From a virus, in IMG/VR virus record IMGVR_UViG_3300031772_007968, positions 1 to 55,946 of that record: DNA of 55,946 nt; one strand, 5' to 3'. The notes under the pieces are model-generated. The model searched no databases and was not told the origin of the DNA. It saw only the letters and a list, made by a program, of their open reading frames with translations. The translations under genes were made by a program, and so were the position numbers. This document shows, in pieces, positions 48,436-55,946 of the stretch (its first letter is position 1; the number at the start of each line of letters is the position of its first letter).

Positions 48436-49854
48436 ATGGCACCCATGAAGTCCGCATATGAACTGGCCTGGGAAGGCTCCGCTTTGGCCCGGAAGGGCGA
48501 ACGCAACGAGCCTGCCGAGGAGCCCGCAAGCAGATTCGTCGACGACCTGCCCCGCAACTTGTGCGGCTCAAGGAAGGAGATGGACGAGGCGATCAAGGAA
48601 AAGAAGCTTGACGAACTGAAGCAGAAACAGGCTCGCTTGGCCGAACGCGCAATGCTCGACATGGCCAACCATCCGAAGCCTAGGCCTCCCGCTAGGAGCA
48701 AGCTGGAGGTCACCTACGCCGGCCCGTTCCTGTCCAACAGCGGGTTTTCAAGGATGAACAGGGAAATCGCGTTCCGTCTCAGGACGAGGGGCGTCAGGGT
48801 AAAGGTCGAGACAACTGGCGAACAGGAACAGGTGTCCGCCTCCGACGCCAAGATGATCGGAGCCATGACGCGCGAAACGACGTCCGGCAAGGAGCCGAAG
48901 ATCTTCGGCATGACGATCCCGTCGCTAATGGCTCACGGCGGCAGGAAGATACTTTACACCATGGTCGAGAGCTCAAACGCCGTGCACCCCGAATATGCCG
49001 AAAGGGTCAACCTTGGCAGCGAGGCGTGGGTCCCCAGCCAGTACCTCAAGGACATCATGGAACGGAGCGGCGTCAACGTGCCCATCAGCGTCATGCCGCT
49101 GGGCGTCGACCAGAACACGTTCCGTGCCGACACGACTCCGATGCAGCTCCCGCCGTATGTGAAGTCGTTCCGGTTCCTCAGCGTCTTCTGGTGGGGCCTC
49201 AGGAAGGGCTACGACATCCTGCTGAAGGCCTACCTAAGGGAGTTCTCTGCGGATGACGACGTCTCCCTCATCATATCGTCGAAGCTTAACAAGGGGAGGG
49301 CTCCCGAGCCCGACGACATCGTTGAGAAAATCAGGCTGTATGTTCGGGCGTCGAAAAACCCCAACCCGCCTCACGTCATGCTTCAGAACGAGATGCTCAC
49401 CGACGGGCAGCTTGCGTCGCTCTACACGGCCTGCTCGGCCTTCGTCCTCATGTCCAGAGGCGAGGGGTTCGGCCTGCCCATCCTTGAGGCCGCCGCATGC
49501 GGCCTTCCGGTAATCACCACGAACTGCACAGCCCAGTCGTCCTACCTTTCGGCGGACGAGGCGTTCCTCATCGATCCGGAGGGCTACGAGACGAGCGTGG
49601 CGACGGGAGGATCGGCGTCCGACATGGCCAAAAGCTGCAGATGGTACGAGAACCAGCAGTTCCCGATTTTCAGGGACAAAACGATAACCGAACTCGGAAG
49701 GGTCATGAGATCGATCTACGAGGGCAAGTCGCAGGCGACGGCGAAGGCGGCTAAACTCCGCCGAAAGGTCGTTGAGACCATGACTTGGGACGACACGGTT
49801 GACAGGATATTGGAAAGGCTTTCGGAACTTGCTGAAAAGGAGGAACGGAAATGA
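48436..49854 (+). CDS. GT4-type glycosyltransferase (GT-B fold)
   Basis: 472 residues. A charged N-terminal extension (about 85 residues) precedes the GT-B fold: EVTYAGPFLSNSGFSRMNRE, MPLGVDQNTFR, FRFLSVFWWGLRKGYDILL and the EX7E motif in SRGEGFGLPILEAAACGLP. Family 4 enzymes move a sugar from a nucleotide-sugar to an acceptor with retention. The acceptor may be phage DNA, a virion protein or a host surface glycan. The serine-rich phage proteins are possible acceptors, as speculation. Confidence 0.9.
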   Translation: MAPMKSAYELAWEGSALARKGERNEPAEEPASRFVDDLPRNLCGSRKEMDEAIKEKKLDELKQKQARLAERAMLDMANHPKPRPPARSKLEVTYAGPFLSNSGFSRMNREIAFRLRTRGVRVKVETTGEQEQVSASDAKMIGAMTRETTSGKEPKIFGMTIPSLMAHGGRKILYTMVESSNAVHPEYAERVNLGSEAWVPSQYLKDIMERSGVNVPISVMPLGVDQNTFRADTTPMQLPPYVKSFRFLSVFWWGLRKGYDILLKAYLREFSADDDVSLIISSKLNKGRAPEPDDIVEKIRLYVRASKNPNPPHVMLQNEMLTDGQLASLYTACSAFVLMSRGEGFGLPILEAAACGLPVITTNCTAQSSYLSADEAFLIDPEGYETSVATGGSASDMAKSCRWYENQQFPIFRDKTITELGRVMRSIYEGKSQATAKAAKLRRKVVETMTWDDTVDRILERLSELAEKEERK

Positions 49855-50918
49855 ACTGCATGGTGATGTGCGAAATTACGCTGAGCAAGAAGCTGGAGAA
49901 GTTCGTCGAGCCAGGGGAACCGGTATCCATACACATCGACTCGATCCGCGGCAACAGGGGAAGGGGCATGATGAGGATAGTCCTTCCCGAGGGCATCGGC
50001 CCAGCGGCACTTAATTCCGTCGGCGAAACCAGCCTCATATTCAAGGTGGTTTCGGCCGAGGAGGACACTCCCAGCATCGGGTCTGGCCATCCAAACATCA
50101 GCATGTTTAGCGGGTCGGCCAACGTTGACGGAAAATCGGCCCTTGAGAAGAAGATGTTGGCTCATGCGGATGCAGACTCCAGCCTTGGTGATCCTCATCC
50201 GATGAGCAAGGTTCAGCCGCAGCCTCTTCCTCCGGAAGTAAGGCAGCCGAGCCCTCAGGCGCGCGAGCAGCCTGTTGTCGGCGGAATTCCACCAGTCCAA
50301 AGGCCGCAGCCCCAACCCCAGAGGCGGCCGGAGGCGATTGACGACGCAAAAGCCGTGATGTCATACGACGACCTCATGGCGGCGGTCGCCGAGGTTAGGG
50401 ACATTGACAGGGAAGTCGTCGTTCCCAAGGCTGGGATGAGCAAGGAAGCCCGCGAGGCGGCAATATCCGCCTTCAAGAACATCCCAAGGATGTCCACACA
50501 CGTCTATGTCAAGAACCTGCTCAAGAGCTGTCTGGTCATACAGGACATGCCCCTGAGCGAGCAGTCATCCGTCTGCTTCCAGCCGGGCGAGGCGTGCGAC
50601 CTATCTCGCTTCCCAGCCAAGCTGGTCAGGGACAGCAACGACCTGAGATGGTGCATCGAAACCGGCAAGATCGGCTTCTCAACCAGAGCTGAATATGTGA
50701 AGTATTACGAGTCAATGTCCGGCCAGCACGACGACGGGAGGGGCCTCAAGGTCTTCGGGTCGCGGCGCGAAGCCGAAAGGGGAATGGGTATGGGCGACGC
50801 CCCGTCCGTCGAGGACGACGGGAAGACGATAGACGTCGAGGACAGGGACGGGGAGGTGCCTTTCGGGGACGACAGGGGTATGGAAAGCCTCCTGAAGACC
50901 ATGCCGACTCAGAAGTGA
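49851..50918 (+). CDS. Uncharacterised two-domain protein, probable virion component
   Basis: 355 residues, ATGA overlap with the glycosyltransferase. The N-terminal 75 residues are beta-rich, then comes a Pro/Gln linker (about 120-165) and a second beta domain around 220-275 (THVYVKNLLKSCLVIQDMPL, FQPGEACDL) resembling the start of the 12015 protein. The C-terminus is acidic. A terminator follows. The domain pattern fits phage structural proteins; unproven. Confidence 0.7.
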   Translation: MNCMVMCEITLSKKLEKFVEPGEPVSIHIDSIRGNRGRGMMRIVLPEGIGPAALNSVGETSLIFKVVSAEEDTPSIGSGHPNISMFSGSANVDGKSALEKKMLAHADADSSLGDPHPMSKVQPQPLPPEVRQPSPQAREQPVVGGIPPVQRPQPQPQRRPEAIDDAKAVMSYDDLMAAVAEVRDIDREVVVPKAGMSKEAREAAISAFKNIPRMSTHVYVKNLLKSCLVIQDMPLSEQSSVCFQPGEACDLSRFPAKLVRDSNDLRWCIETGKIGFSTRAEYVKYYESMSGQHDDGRGLKVFGSRREAERGMGMGDAPSVEDDGKTIDVEDRDGEVPFGDDRGMESLLKTMPTQK

Positions 50919-50939
50919 TTGCCGCCTAGGGCATAAGAC

Positions 50940-50985
50940 GGGGTCGTCTAACCTGAAAGTTGAAAAAGGTTTGACGGCCCCTTTT
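50940..50985 (+). terminator. Rho-independent terminator
   Basis: GGGGTCGTCTAACCT at 50940-50954 pairs with AGGTTTGACGGCCCC at 50967-50981 (one mismatch, one G-T pair) and is followed by TTTT. Confidence 0.85.
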
Positions 50986-51051
50986 CGTGAATAAGAGGGG
51001 AGAAGAACCGTTCCGTTTGAGCTGCGGTCTTATGAAAACAAGGAGTTGGCC

Positions 51052-51798
51052 ATGTCGATAAATTTCTATCCCGACAGCGTTGTGAAAATGAGGACCCACG
51101 TCGTCGACAAGCTTCAGAAGCCCGACGTGCTGTATTCGTTCAGGGGGATGCAGGACATCACCGCGACCCCGCTCAACGTGACATGCTGGAGTCCGAGGAG
51201 CTGGGAGATCAGGCGCGTGAGCCTGCATTTCAGCAACGCCGTCGCGAAGACGTATCTCGGCGCCATCGCCATAGATGCGGGGGTTGTCACCGGAAAGAAC
51301 GACACCATATGGTTCAGGCCGAACACAACCGGATCCCAGAACATCGTCCTGAACCAGGGCGTCTACACCGGCACGACGCTGGCGGCCGAACTGAAGGCCA
51401 GGTTGGACGCCAACGCCGCATTCGTCGCACAGGGCGCAACTCCGTTCACGGTCAGCTACGCCGCGTCGACCGGCCTCTTCACAATAACGGCGAACGGAGG
51501 GAAGACGTTCTCATATGACAACGTCAATGTCACAGTCCCCATGAACCGCAACAGCAGGGCCGGGAACCTGTTCGGCCTAACCGCGGATGTTGGCCCGGCG
51601 GCATCCATCACCAGCGACACCCCCGTGATGGGTCTCGGGCAGCTGACAGGATACATAGTCGGTTCAGCCTCAACCGACACTGACATCGTGGCAACGGATG
51701 TTGTCTCGATGACGGTTGACAACGCTTTCGTGCTGACAGCAAACACCGTCGCAGCAACGGTCGCATACGAGGTGGTCTACAAGGTTCTGGACGTTTAA
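51052..51798 (+). CDS. Probable tail or fibre structural protein
   Basis: 248 residues; AAGGAG before ATG 51052. Beta-rich, with QNIVLNQGVYTGTTLAAELKA cited in part, AYAASTGLF-type strands (SYAASTGLFTITANG) and a long Thr/Val/Ala C-terminus. The GVYTGTTLAAELKARLDA style is common in phage surface proteins. It sits alone between a terminator and the PAS-GAF gene. Confidence 0.7.
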   Translation: MSINFYPDSVVKMRTHVVDKLQKPDVLYSFRGMQDITATPLNVTCWSPRSWEIRRVSLHFSNAVAKTYLGAIAIDAGVVTGKNDTIWFRPNTTGSQNIVLNQGVYTGTTLAAELKARLDANAAFVAQGATPFTVSYAASTGLFTITANGGKTFSYDNVNVTVPMNRNSRAGNLFGLTADVGPAASITSDTPVMGLGQLTGYIVGSASTDTDIVATDVVSMTVDNAFVLTANTVAATVAYEVVYKVLDV

Positions 51799-51820
51799 CG
51801 CGAGATCGGAAGACAGCGCT

Positions 51821-52810
51821 ATGACTTTGGACTCCTTTGAGGAACAGTATCGGAGCTTCTTCGACAGGGCTCCCGCGATGATATGGCACGTCAGGGAAGA
51901 CGGGGTCATCATCCGAGCCAATCCGGCCGCCCTGTCAACGTTCCAGATGCAGGCATCCGAGGTGGAGGGGCACAACATCTGCGACATATTCATCCCAGGG
52001 GAGACCGAATTCTGCGGCAACTACAGGATGGTCCTCGAAACGGGGGAGGCGGCTCAGGGAGGGGTCGAACTTGTGAAGGCGTCCAACGGGACCGAAAAAT
52101 GGGTCATGTCCAGCATGGCTCCCTACAAGACCGAGAACGGGGCCGTTGTAGCCATCTGCATATTCGCGGTTGACCTTACGGAGCAGAAAACCGCCGAATG
52201 CAAGCTCAGGAAGAGCAGCAGGTCGCTTGAAAAGGCCAATAGGATCCTCAGGCTGGAATCCAACCTGTCAAGGGCCATACTCGAGGAGGATTTCGTTGAC
52301 GTCCACGAGACCCTTGAGGATGTCGGAACGAAACTCGGCTTGAATTCGGCGTTCCTGTACCGGATGGAACGGAATGACGCCATCCTGTCGTGTTATTGGG
52401 AGACTACCGGGCTGAGGCAGTTCCCCGAACGCATCAGCCTTGGAGAATCGGCAAGAGGGGTGCTCGACTGGACGATCGACGGCAAGCCGGTGTGGGGCAA
52501 GCCAGCCAAGCTTCCCGCGGAGGTCAAGCCCCTGATCACCCCCGAAATCGAGGGGATAGTCGGCACGGCCGTCCTCATACCGATAGCGTTCCCAGACGAC
52601 AGCCTCTGCGTGATGGGCTTCGGCACCGTCAACGGACGCTACTGGAGCGAGGAGGAGGTCAAGGCTCTGTACGGCCTTGGAAGGCTGATAGCCCTGCTTG
52701 TCAAGGCGTCCCAGAGGAACCGAGAGATGCTTTCGATGATGACGAGCAAGTTTTCCGAAATATCTAGCATTTTGGAGGCTGTCAAGCCGGTGCACGAATA
52801 TGCTGAGTAA
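51821..52810 (+). CDS. PAS-GAF sensor protein without output kinase
   Basis: 329 residues. Residues 1-125 are a PAS domain (FFDRAPAMIWHVREDGVIIR in part, ANPAAL, ILFAVDLTEQK-like end IFAVDLTEQK). A coiled coil (130-165) links to a GAF domain (about 150-315: FLYRMERNDAILSCYW, then VLIPIAFPDDSLCVMGFG). PAS and GAF domains bind small ligands, haem, flavin or nucleotides. There is no kinase, cyclase or DNA-binding part. The next gene, overlapping by 11 bp, encodes a coiled-coil membrane protein that could be its output. Confidence 0.85.
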   Translation: MTLDSFEEQYRSFFDRAPAMIWHVREDGVIIRANPAALSTFQMQASEVEGHNICDIFIPGETEFCGNYRMVLETGEAAQGGVELVKASNGTEKWVMSSMAPYKTENGAVVAICIFAVDLTEQKTAECKLRKSSRSLEKANRILRLESNLSRAILEEDFVDVHETLEDVGTKLGLNSAFLYRMERNDAILSCYWETTGLRQFPERISLGESARGVLDWTIDGKPVWGKPAKLPAEVKPLITPEIEGIVGTAVLIPIAFPDDSLCVMGFGTVNGRYWSEEEVKALYGLGRLIALLVKASQRNREMLSMMTSKFSEISSILEAVKPVHEYAE

Positions 52811-53525
52811 CAATGACGTCCAGCTTTTTTACAGGCTTTTGGATTCGCTGGGAAGTTCCCTCAAGGAGCTCGCGGTCAAGTACGAGCTTCTGGTCAGGGC
52901 TTCCGACGGTAACGCCAAGGGCACGGCCGACCTGTCCAAGGATGTCGCCGGGCTCGAGCGGTCATTCGACAGGATAGAGGGATCCCTCGGTGAGTCGAAG
53001 GAAAAAATATCGTCGGGGTTTGCCGCTGTCGAGAAGGCGATCGAGAAATGCAACAACGACATATCGGAAATAAAGGAGGTGGCGACAAGGATATACAGTT
53101 CCGGCGAAATCAGGTCCCAACAGATCTCCGAGATCGTAAGCACGATCAGGCACCTTGACGGCCATATGGACGGGTACAACGAGATGCTCGGGAAAATAGA
53201 CGGGAAGGTCGGGGACGCAAGCGGGGTTGCTGGTGAGATGAAGGCCGTCCGCCAAGAGCTTGAGCCGGTCATAGCCATGTCGAAGGTTCTGAGGGGCCCG
53301 TTGGAGGCGGCGAAGGAACACCTCAAGAAGCCGGCAACCATCCTTCTGGCTGTTTACGTCCTGTTCGCATCAATAATCGCCTTCTCTAAGATGACTTCGT
53401 GGATATGGGATAGGATCCCTGAGATCAGGAAAGCCAATGTGTCGGCGCATTCGGCAACGAATGCTGTGGTGAATGCGGCGACGAACGCCGCGGTTAGCTC
53501 GAACGTGGTCGCGAGACCCAGATAA
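52800..53525 (+). CDS. Coiled-coil protein with C-terminal membrane segment
   Basis: 241 residues. Residues 1-175 are nearly all helical with heptad-like repeats (LERSFDRIEGSLGESKEKI, AVEKAIEKCNNDISEIKEV). One hydrophobic stretch at 179-196 (ATILLAVYVLFASIIAF) is followed by WIWDRIPEIRK and a polar Ala/Asn tail. It resembles spanin-like or signal-transducing membrane coiled coils. Overlap with the PAS-GAF gene implies joint translation. Confidence 0.8.
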   Translation: MLSNNDVQLFYRLLDSLGSSLKELAVKYELLVRASDGNAKGTADLSKDVAGLERSFDRIEGSLGESKEKISSGFAAVEKAIEKCNNDISEIKEVATRIYSSGEIRSQQISEIVSTIRHLDGHMDGYNEMLGKIDGKVGDASGVAGEMKAVRQELEPVIAMSKVLRGPLEAAKEHLKKPATILLAVYVLFASIIAFSKMTSWIWDRIPEIRKANVSAHSATNAVVNAATNAAVSSNVVARPR

Positions 53526-53545
53526 TGACAGTAAGGAGCAGGAAA

Positions 53546-54115
53546 ATGACAACGACAACTACTGTGTTCAACCTGAAGAAGGTTCTCGGAAGGGACTTGC
53601 CAGAGGTGCTCGACAGGCGCACCAGGAAATGCCCGCAGTGCGGCGGGGTTGGCTGGGACGACAGCACAGTCCGCGTGGCGAAATGCTGCCGGTGCTCTGG
53701 ATCTGGAATAGTGAAGCTTGCCCAGACCGATCCTCAGCAGCCCGATCCGCCGAACAATGCGGAGGCCGGGGCGGACATCCCTTCCCCAGGGGATCCTGAG
53801 CCTTCGGCGACCACTCCCCCTGTTGACTTCGGCGACACGCTGGCCGACGACGACCTTCTCGGGAACCTCCCGTCGGAAAACGAGATCCCGCCGGAACAGC
53901 TGAAGTCCGACATCGCCGCCATGCTGTCATCCAGCTTCTCACACACGGTAGCGGCAGTCTTTGACCACGTGTCGGGTTTTGACACCGAGATGTCGTCAGA
54001 CAAGAGGGCGAAGTATGCCGGACAGGACCAGCAGATGGCATACTACATCTACCAACGCCTCGACGTGATGACTCCCGAACAGCTCAGGAGCACGTTCAAG
54101 GTCTTCAGGAAATGA
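53546..54115 (+). CDS. FNLKK N-terminus protein with DnaJ-like zinc motif
   Basis: 189 residues from ATG 53546 (AAGGAG upstream). It begins MTTTTTVFNLKKVLG, the third protein with this N-terminal element. CPQCGGVGW and CCRCSGSG (33-61) have the CxxCxGxG spacing of a DnaJ zinc centre. A Pro/Asp linker and a helical C-terminus follow. It may be a targeted virion or assembly protein. Confidence 0.75.
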   Translation: MTTTTTVFNLKKVLGRDLPEVLDRRTRKCPQCGGVGWDDSTVRVAKCCRCSGSGIVKLAQTDPQQPDPPNNAEAGADIPSPGDPEPSATTPPVDFGDTLADDDLLGNLPSENEIPPEQLKSDIAAMLSSSFSHTVAAVFDHVSGFDTEMSSDKRAKYAGQDQQMAYYIYQRLDVMTPEQLRSTFKVFRK

Positions 54116-54119
54116 CCGC

Positions 54120-54377
54120 ATGAAGGTAAGGCTGACAAGAAGCCAGTGGGAAGCAATCGGAATGCAGGCCGACTGGATTGACGCCGGGTTCGGAGCCGAA
54201 AGGTTCAAGTTCTTCAGCGGCCCTGGGGTCTACTGCGTCTGCCCGTGGTGCGGGCACACCAAGGGGTCAGTAAGGATGATGCCATGCGAAAGGCTGACAT
54301 GCCCGCGCTGCGGCAGGGCGAAGATGGAGAAGAAGTACATCAGGGGGAAGGAACAGATGTCCCCGAGGCAGTTCTGA
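54120..54377 (+). CDS. Small zinc-ribbon protein with LTRSQWE module
   Basis: 85 residues. LTRSQWEAIGMQADW at 5-19 and a zinc ribbon of CPWCG (41-45) and CPRCG (61-65). Starts 4 nt after the preceding stop. Probably nucleic acid- or protein-binding. Confidence 0.75.
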   Translation: MKVRLTRSQWEAIGMQADWIDAGFGAERFKFFSGPGVYCVCPWCGHTKGSVRMMPCERLTCPRCGRAKMEKKYIRGKEQMSPRQF

Positions 54378-54378
54378 C

Positions 54379-54984
54379 ATGATGATATTGTCACAAGGGC
54401 AGGTGTCGGTTTGGCTCGAAAAGGCTGCGGCCGCGATCGAGGAGGGCCGCACATTCCCTAGATCCATGCCGTATGCCGGCATACGGGTGGCCCAGTTCGA
54501 GACGCCGGTCGATGACGACCCGCTCGCGGAACTTGAACCGGTTGACCCGAGAGTAGGCAGCGAAGAGGGTGGGAACCTCGCAAGAATGAATGCCCACATT
54601 CTGAGGATGAGGGGTCTGAAGCCAGGCGAAGCGGTCGTCAACCTGTCAGCCCGCAGGCGAGCCATAGGATCGACGGCCAAGAACCGGGCCAACAGGAGCA
54701 TCCACGAGCTGACCAAGAAGCTCTGTGACGCCATCCCACTGAAGGGGATATTCGACGCACTGGTCGCCAACGGGATGATACCGGTTGACGACGACGGCTC
54801 GCAGTGGAGCGGGATGCTGATCGGCGGGCGGGATTGCGGCGACCCGGAAGGAGCCTCCCAGAGGGCGGACATATCCCTAGCGGCGGTGCTGCCGGACTAT
54901 ACCGTGTTCCCCGCGAACGTTATGCTTCACATCTCATGGTGCAAGATCGGCGACAGGTATGAAGTAACCGCATATGTCGGATGA
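54379..54984 (+). CDS. Uncharacterised 201-residue protein
   Basis: Starts 1 nt after the preceding stop. Helical with a basic middle (SARRRAIGSTAKNRANRSIHE) and a C-terminal beta part (VFPANVMLHISWCKIG). No family recognised; operon position suggests a virion or assembly role. Confidence 0.7.
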   Translation: MMILSQGQVSVWLEKAAAAIEEGRTFPRSMPYAGIRVAQFETPVDDDPLAELEPVDPRVGSEEGGNLARMNAHILRMRGLKPGEAVVNLSARRRAIGSTAKNRANRSIHELTKKLCDAIPLKGIFDALVANGMIPVDDDGSQWSGMLIGGRDCGDPEGASQRADISLAAVLPDYTVFPANVMLHISWCKIGDRYEVTAYVG

Positions 54985-54994
54985 GGAGAGCAAA

Positions 54995-55552
54995 ATGGAC
55001 TTGAAAATAACCCCGGTCATCAAGAAGCAGAGAACGAGGGTCGAGGACTTCGAGGTCTGCCCGCACTGCATGGGGGAGATCATGGAGAAGTCCATATACA
55101 TCGATCCCGAGAACTATGTCTATCACCGTCCATGCAAGGACAAGGGGCCGATTGAAAAACTGACCCCCACGCCGTTGACATGGGGAGCCGACGGGGTACT
55201 TCGCGCCGCCAGCAAAAAGCCCGACGGCATAACGAAAAAGGCGGTGATCACCAGGTCGCAGTGGGAAAAGGCTGGCCAAAAGGCCGGATGGCTCAAGACG
55301 GCACAGTATGACGATGACGACGTCACCCTCACCGCCACGTTCAGGGGCTATTTCGATATGAACGTCGCAGGACGAGACTGGGAGTTCGAATACTCCGCAA
55401 AGATCTCAGGTGATCCGGATAGCGACAGGGTCGAGGTCGAACAGCCAGGAGAGATGCCAGACGACCTCTGGGGCCAAGTCTGGGAGCAGATTGAGGACAA
55501 GGCCAGGGAAGTCGCGGAAAACAGGTACCTCCAGAAGGTCAACAAAGCCTGA
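54995..55552 (+). CDS. Zinc-binding protein with ITRSQWE module
   Basis: 185 residues from ATG 54995, chosen for GGAG 7 nt upstream (ATG 54974 would overlap the previous gene). CPHC near the start with HRPC about 25 residues later is a Cys-His zinc site (LIM/Bro-like spacing). VITRSQWEKAGQKAGWLKTA lies in the middle, and a beta-rich C-terminus follows. Third protein with the SQWE module. Confidence 0.7.
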   Translation: MDLKITPVIKKQRTRVEDFEVCPHCMGEIMEKSIYIDPENYVYHRPCKDKGPIEKLTPTPLTWGADGVLRAASKKPDGITKKAVITRSQWEKAGQKAGWLKTAQYDDDDVTLTATFRGYFDMNVAGRDWEFEYSAKISGDPDSDRVEVEQPGEMPDDLWGQVWEQIEDKAREVAENRYLQKVNKA

Positions 55553-55575
55553 TCCAGAGGAAGGAGCTTTGAAAC

Positions 55576-55946
55576 ATGCCAGCGGTGATGACAAGGACAA
55601 TGGCCCTCCAGGGCGAGTTCGTCAGGCTGTACTGCGTCTTCGAGCACGACGGCCAACTGTACGACCCGGCCGCTCAGCCGCGGGTCATGATCGTTGACAA
55701 CAACTGGCACCAGGAGTCCAGCTCCTCCAGCACCGCCTCGTCGGCGTCGTCGCTGTCTGAGACCGAGATGTCGACCAGCAGCGGCGGAAGCTCCTTCTCG
55801 TCCAGCGAGTCCAGCGGCCCCGTGTTCGGCCCGTTCTTCGCCCAGAAGGAGAGCACCGGCGTGTGGTTCGTCGACTGGCTGGTTCCGGCCAGCCTAAGCC
55901 CAGGCAACTACTACGACGTCTGGACGTTCAGGTGGGACGGGTCGGG
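55576..55946 (+). CDS. Serine-rich probable tail protein (3' end beyond window)
   Basis: 123 codons visible, open to the right edge; GGAAGGAG lies 9 nt before ATG 55576. The N-terminal beta part (LQGEFVRLYCVFEHDGQLYDP in part, PRVMIVDN) is followed by a serine-rich insert (ESSSSSTASSASSLSE, SSGGSSFSSSESSG) and a beta segment (STGVWFVDWLVPASLSPGNYY in part). The pattern fits a tail or baseplate protein. The serine insert links it to the polyserine proteins at 1-2192 and 46778. Confidence 0.8.
   Translation, partial: MPAVMTRTMALQGEFVRLYCVFEHDGQLYDPAAQPRVMIVDNNWHQESSSSSTASSASSLSETEMSTSSGGSSFSSSESSGPVFGPFFAQKESTGVWFVDWLVPASLSPGNYYDVWTFRWDGS

Noticed and set aside
1-55946. tRNA genes, integrase, attachment sites, replication origin
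   Set aside because: No cloverleaf with a TTCGA-type arm, recombinase motif, or iteron cluster was noticed by eye; a tRNAscan run would settle the tRNA question.

Overview
This window is part of the genome of a large tailed double-stranded DNA phage (Caudoviricetes-type) that infects a bacterium. The evidence is the large terminase, a portal protein, a prohead protease fused to a scaffold, and an HK97-type major capsid protein, all in one reading direction. Genes are tightly packed with ATGA or TAATG overlaps and AAGGAG-type ribosome binding sites. There are strong rho-independent terminators and bacterial -10 hexamers (TATAAT). The sequence is GC-rich. No tRNA, rRNA, CRISPR array or integrase was seen. 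The host cannot be named from the sequence. Function assignments rest on motifs read by eye, not on database searches.

Layout. 1-4.4 kb (minus strand): a six-blade NHL propeller with very long polyserine tracts, running off the left edge, and a lytic transglycosylase. 4.5-10.3 kb (plus): an acidic protein, a RecF/SMC-like ATPase, a KOW-like protein, a second NHL propeller and TerL. 10.3-14.6 kb: a TEKQL-repeat protein, a minus-strand DNA methyltransferase, a trypsin-like protease and a DUF1257/DUF2997-like pair. 14.7-28.1 kb: large probable virion or procapsid-associated proteins (one with an HEATH zincin motif, one with a WGR-like domain, one DUF192-like, one 1067-residue AAA+ ATPase). 28.2-40.3 kb: the head module, with portal (carrying an intein and a C-terminal nuclease-like domain), a 600-residue protein, protease/scaffold, a probable decoration protein and the major capsid protein. 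40.4-46.2 kb: accessory region with two free-standing homing endonucleases, a rhodanese, a CmcI-like protein and a DNA methyltransferase with a mosaic 5' end. 46.2-55.9 kb: small zinc-ribbon proteins, a GT4 glycosyltransferase, tail-like proteins, a PAS-GAF sensor beside a membrane coiled-coil protein, and a serine-rich protein running off the right edge.

How it fits together. The head genes form an ordered assembly pathway (TerL, portal, protease, scaffold, capsid). Three proteins begin with the same FNLKK(Y/V)L sequence, and two share TEKQL-type repeats with the scaffold, so they may be targeted to the procapsid. Three independent homing elements (portal intein, LAGLIDADG gene after the capsid gene, HNH plus zinc-ribbon block) lie in or beside conserved genes. 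The HNH block appears to have split a resident methyltransferase gene and swapped its first ~260 bp for AT-richer DNA. A recurring TGTATAAT motif, three times only 6-7 nt before a start codon, suggests phage promoters that make leaderless mRNAs.
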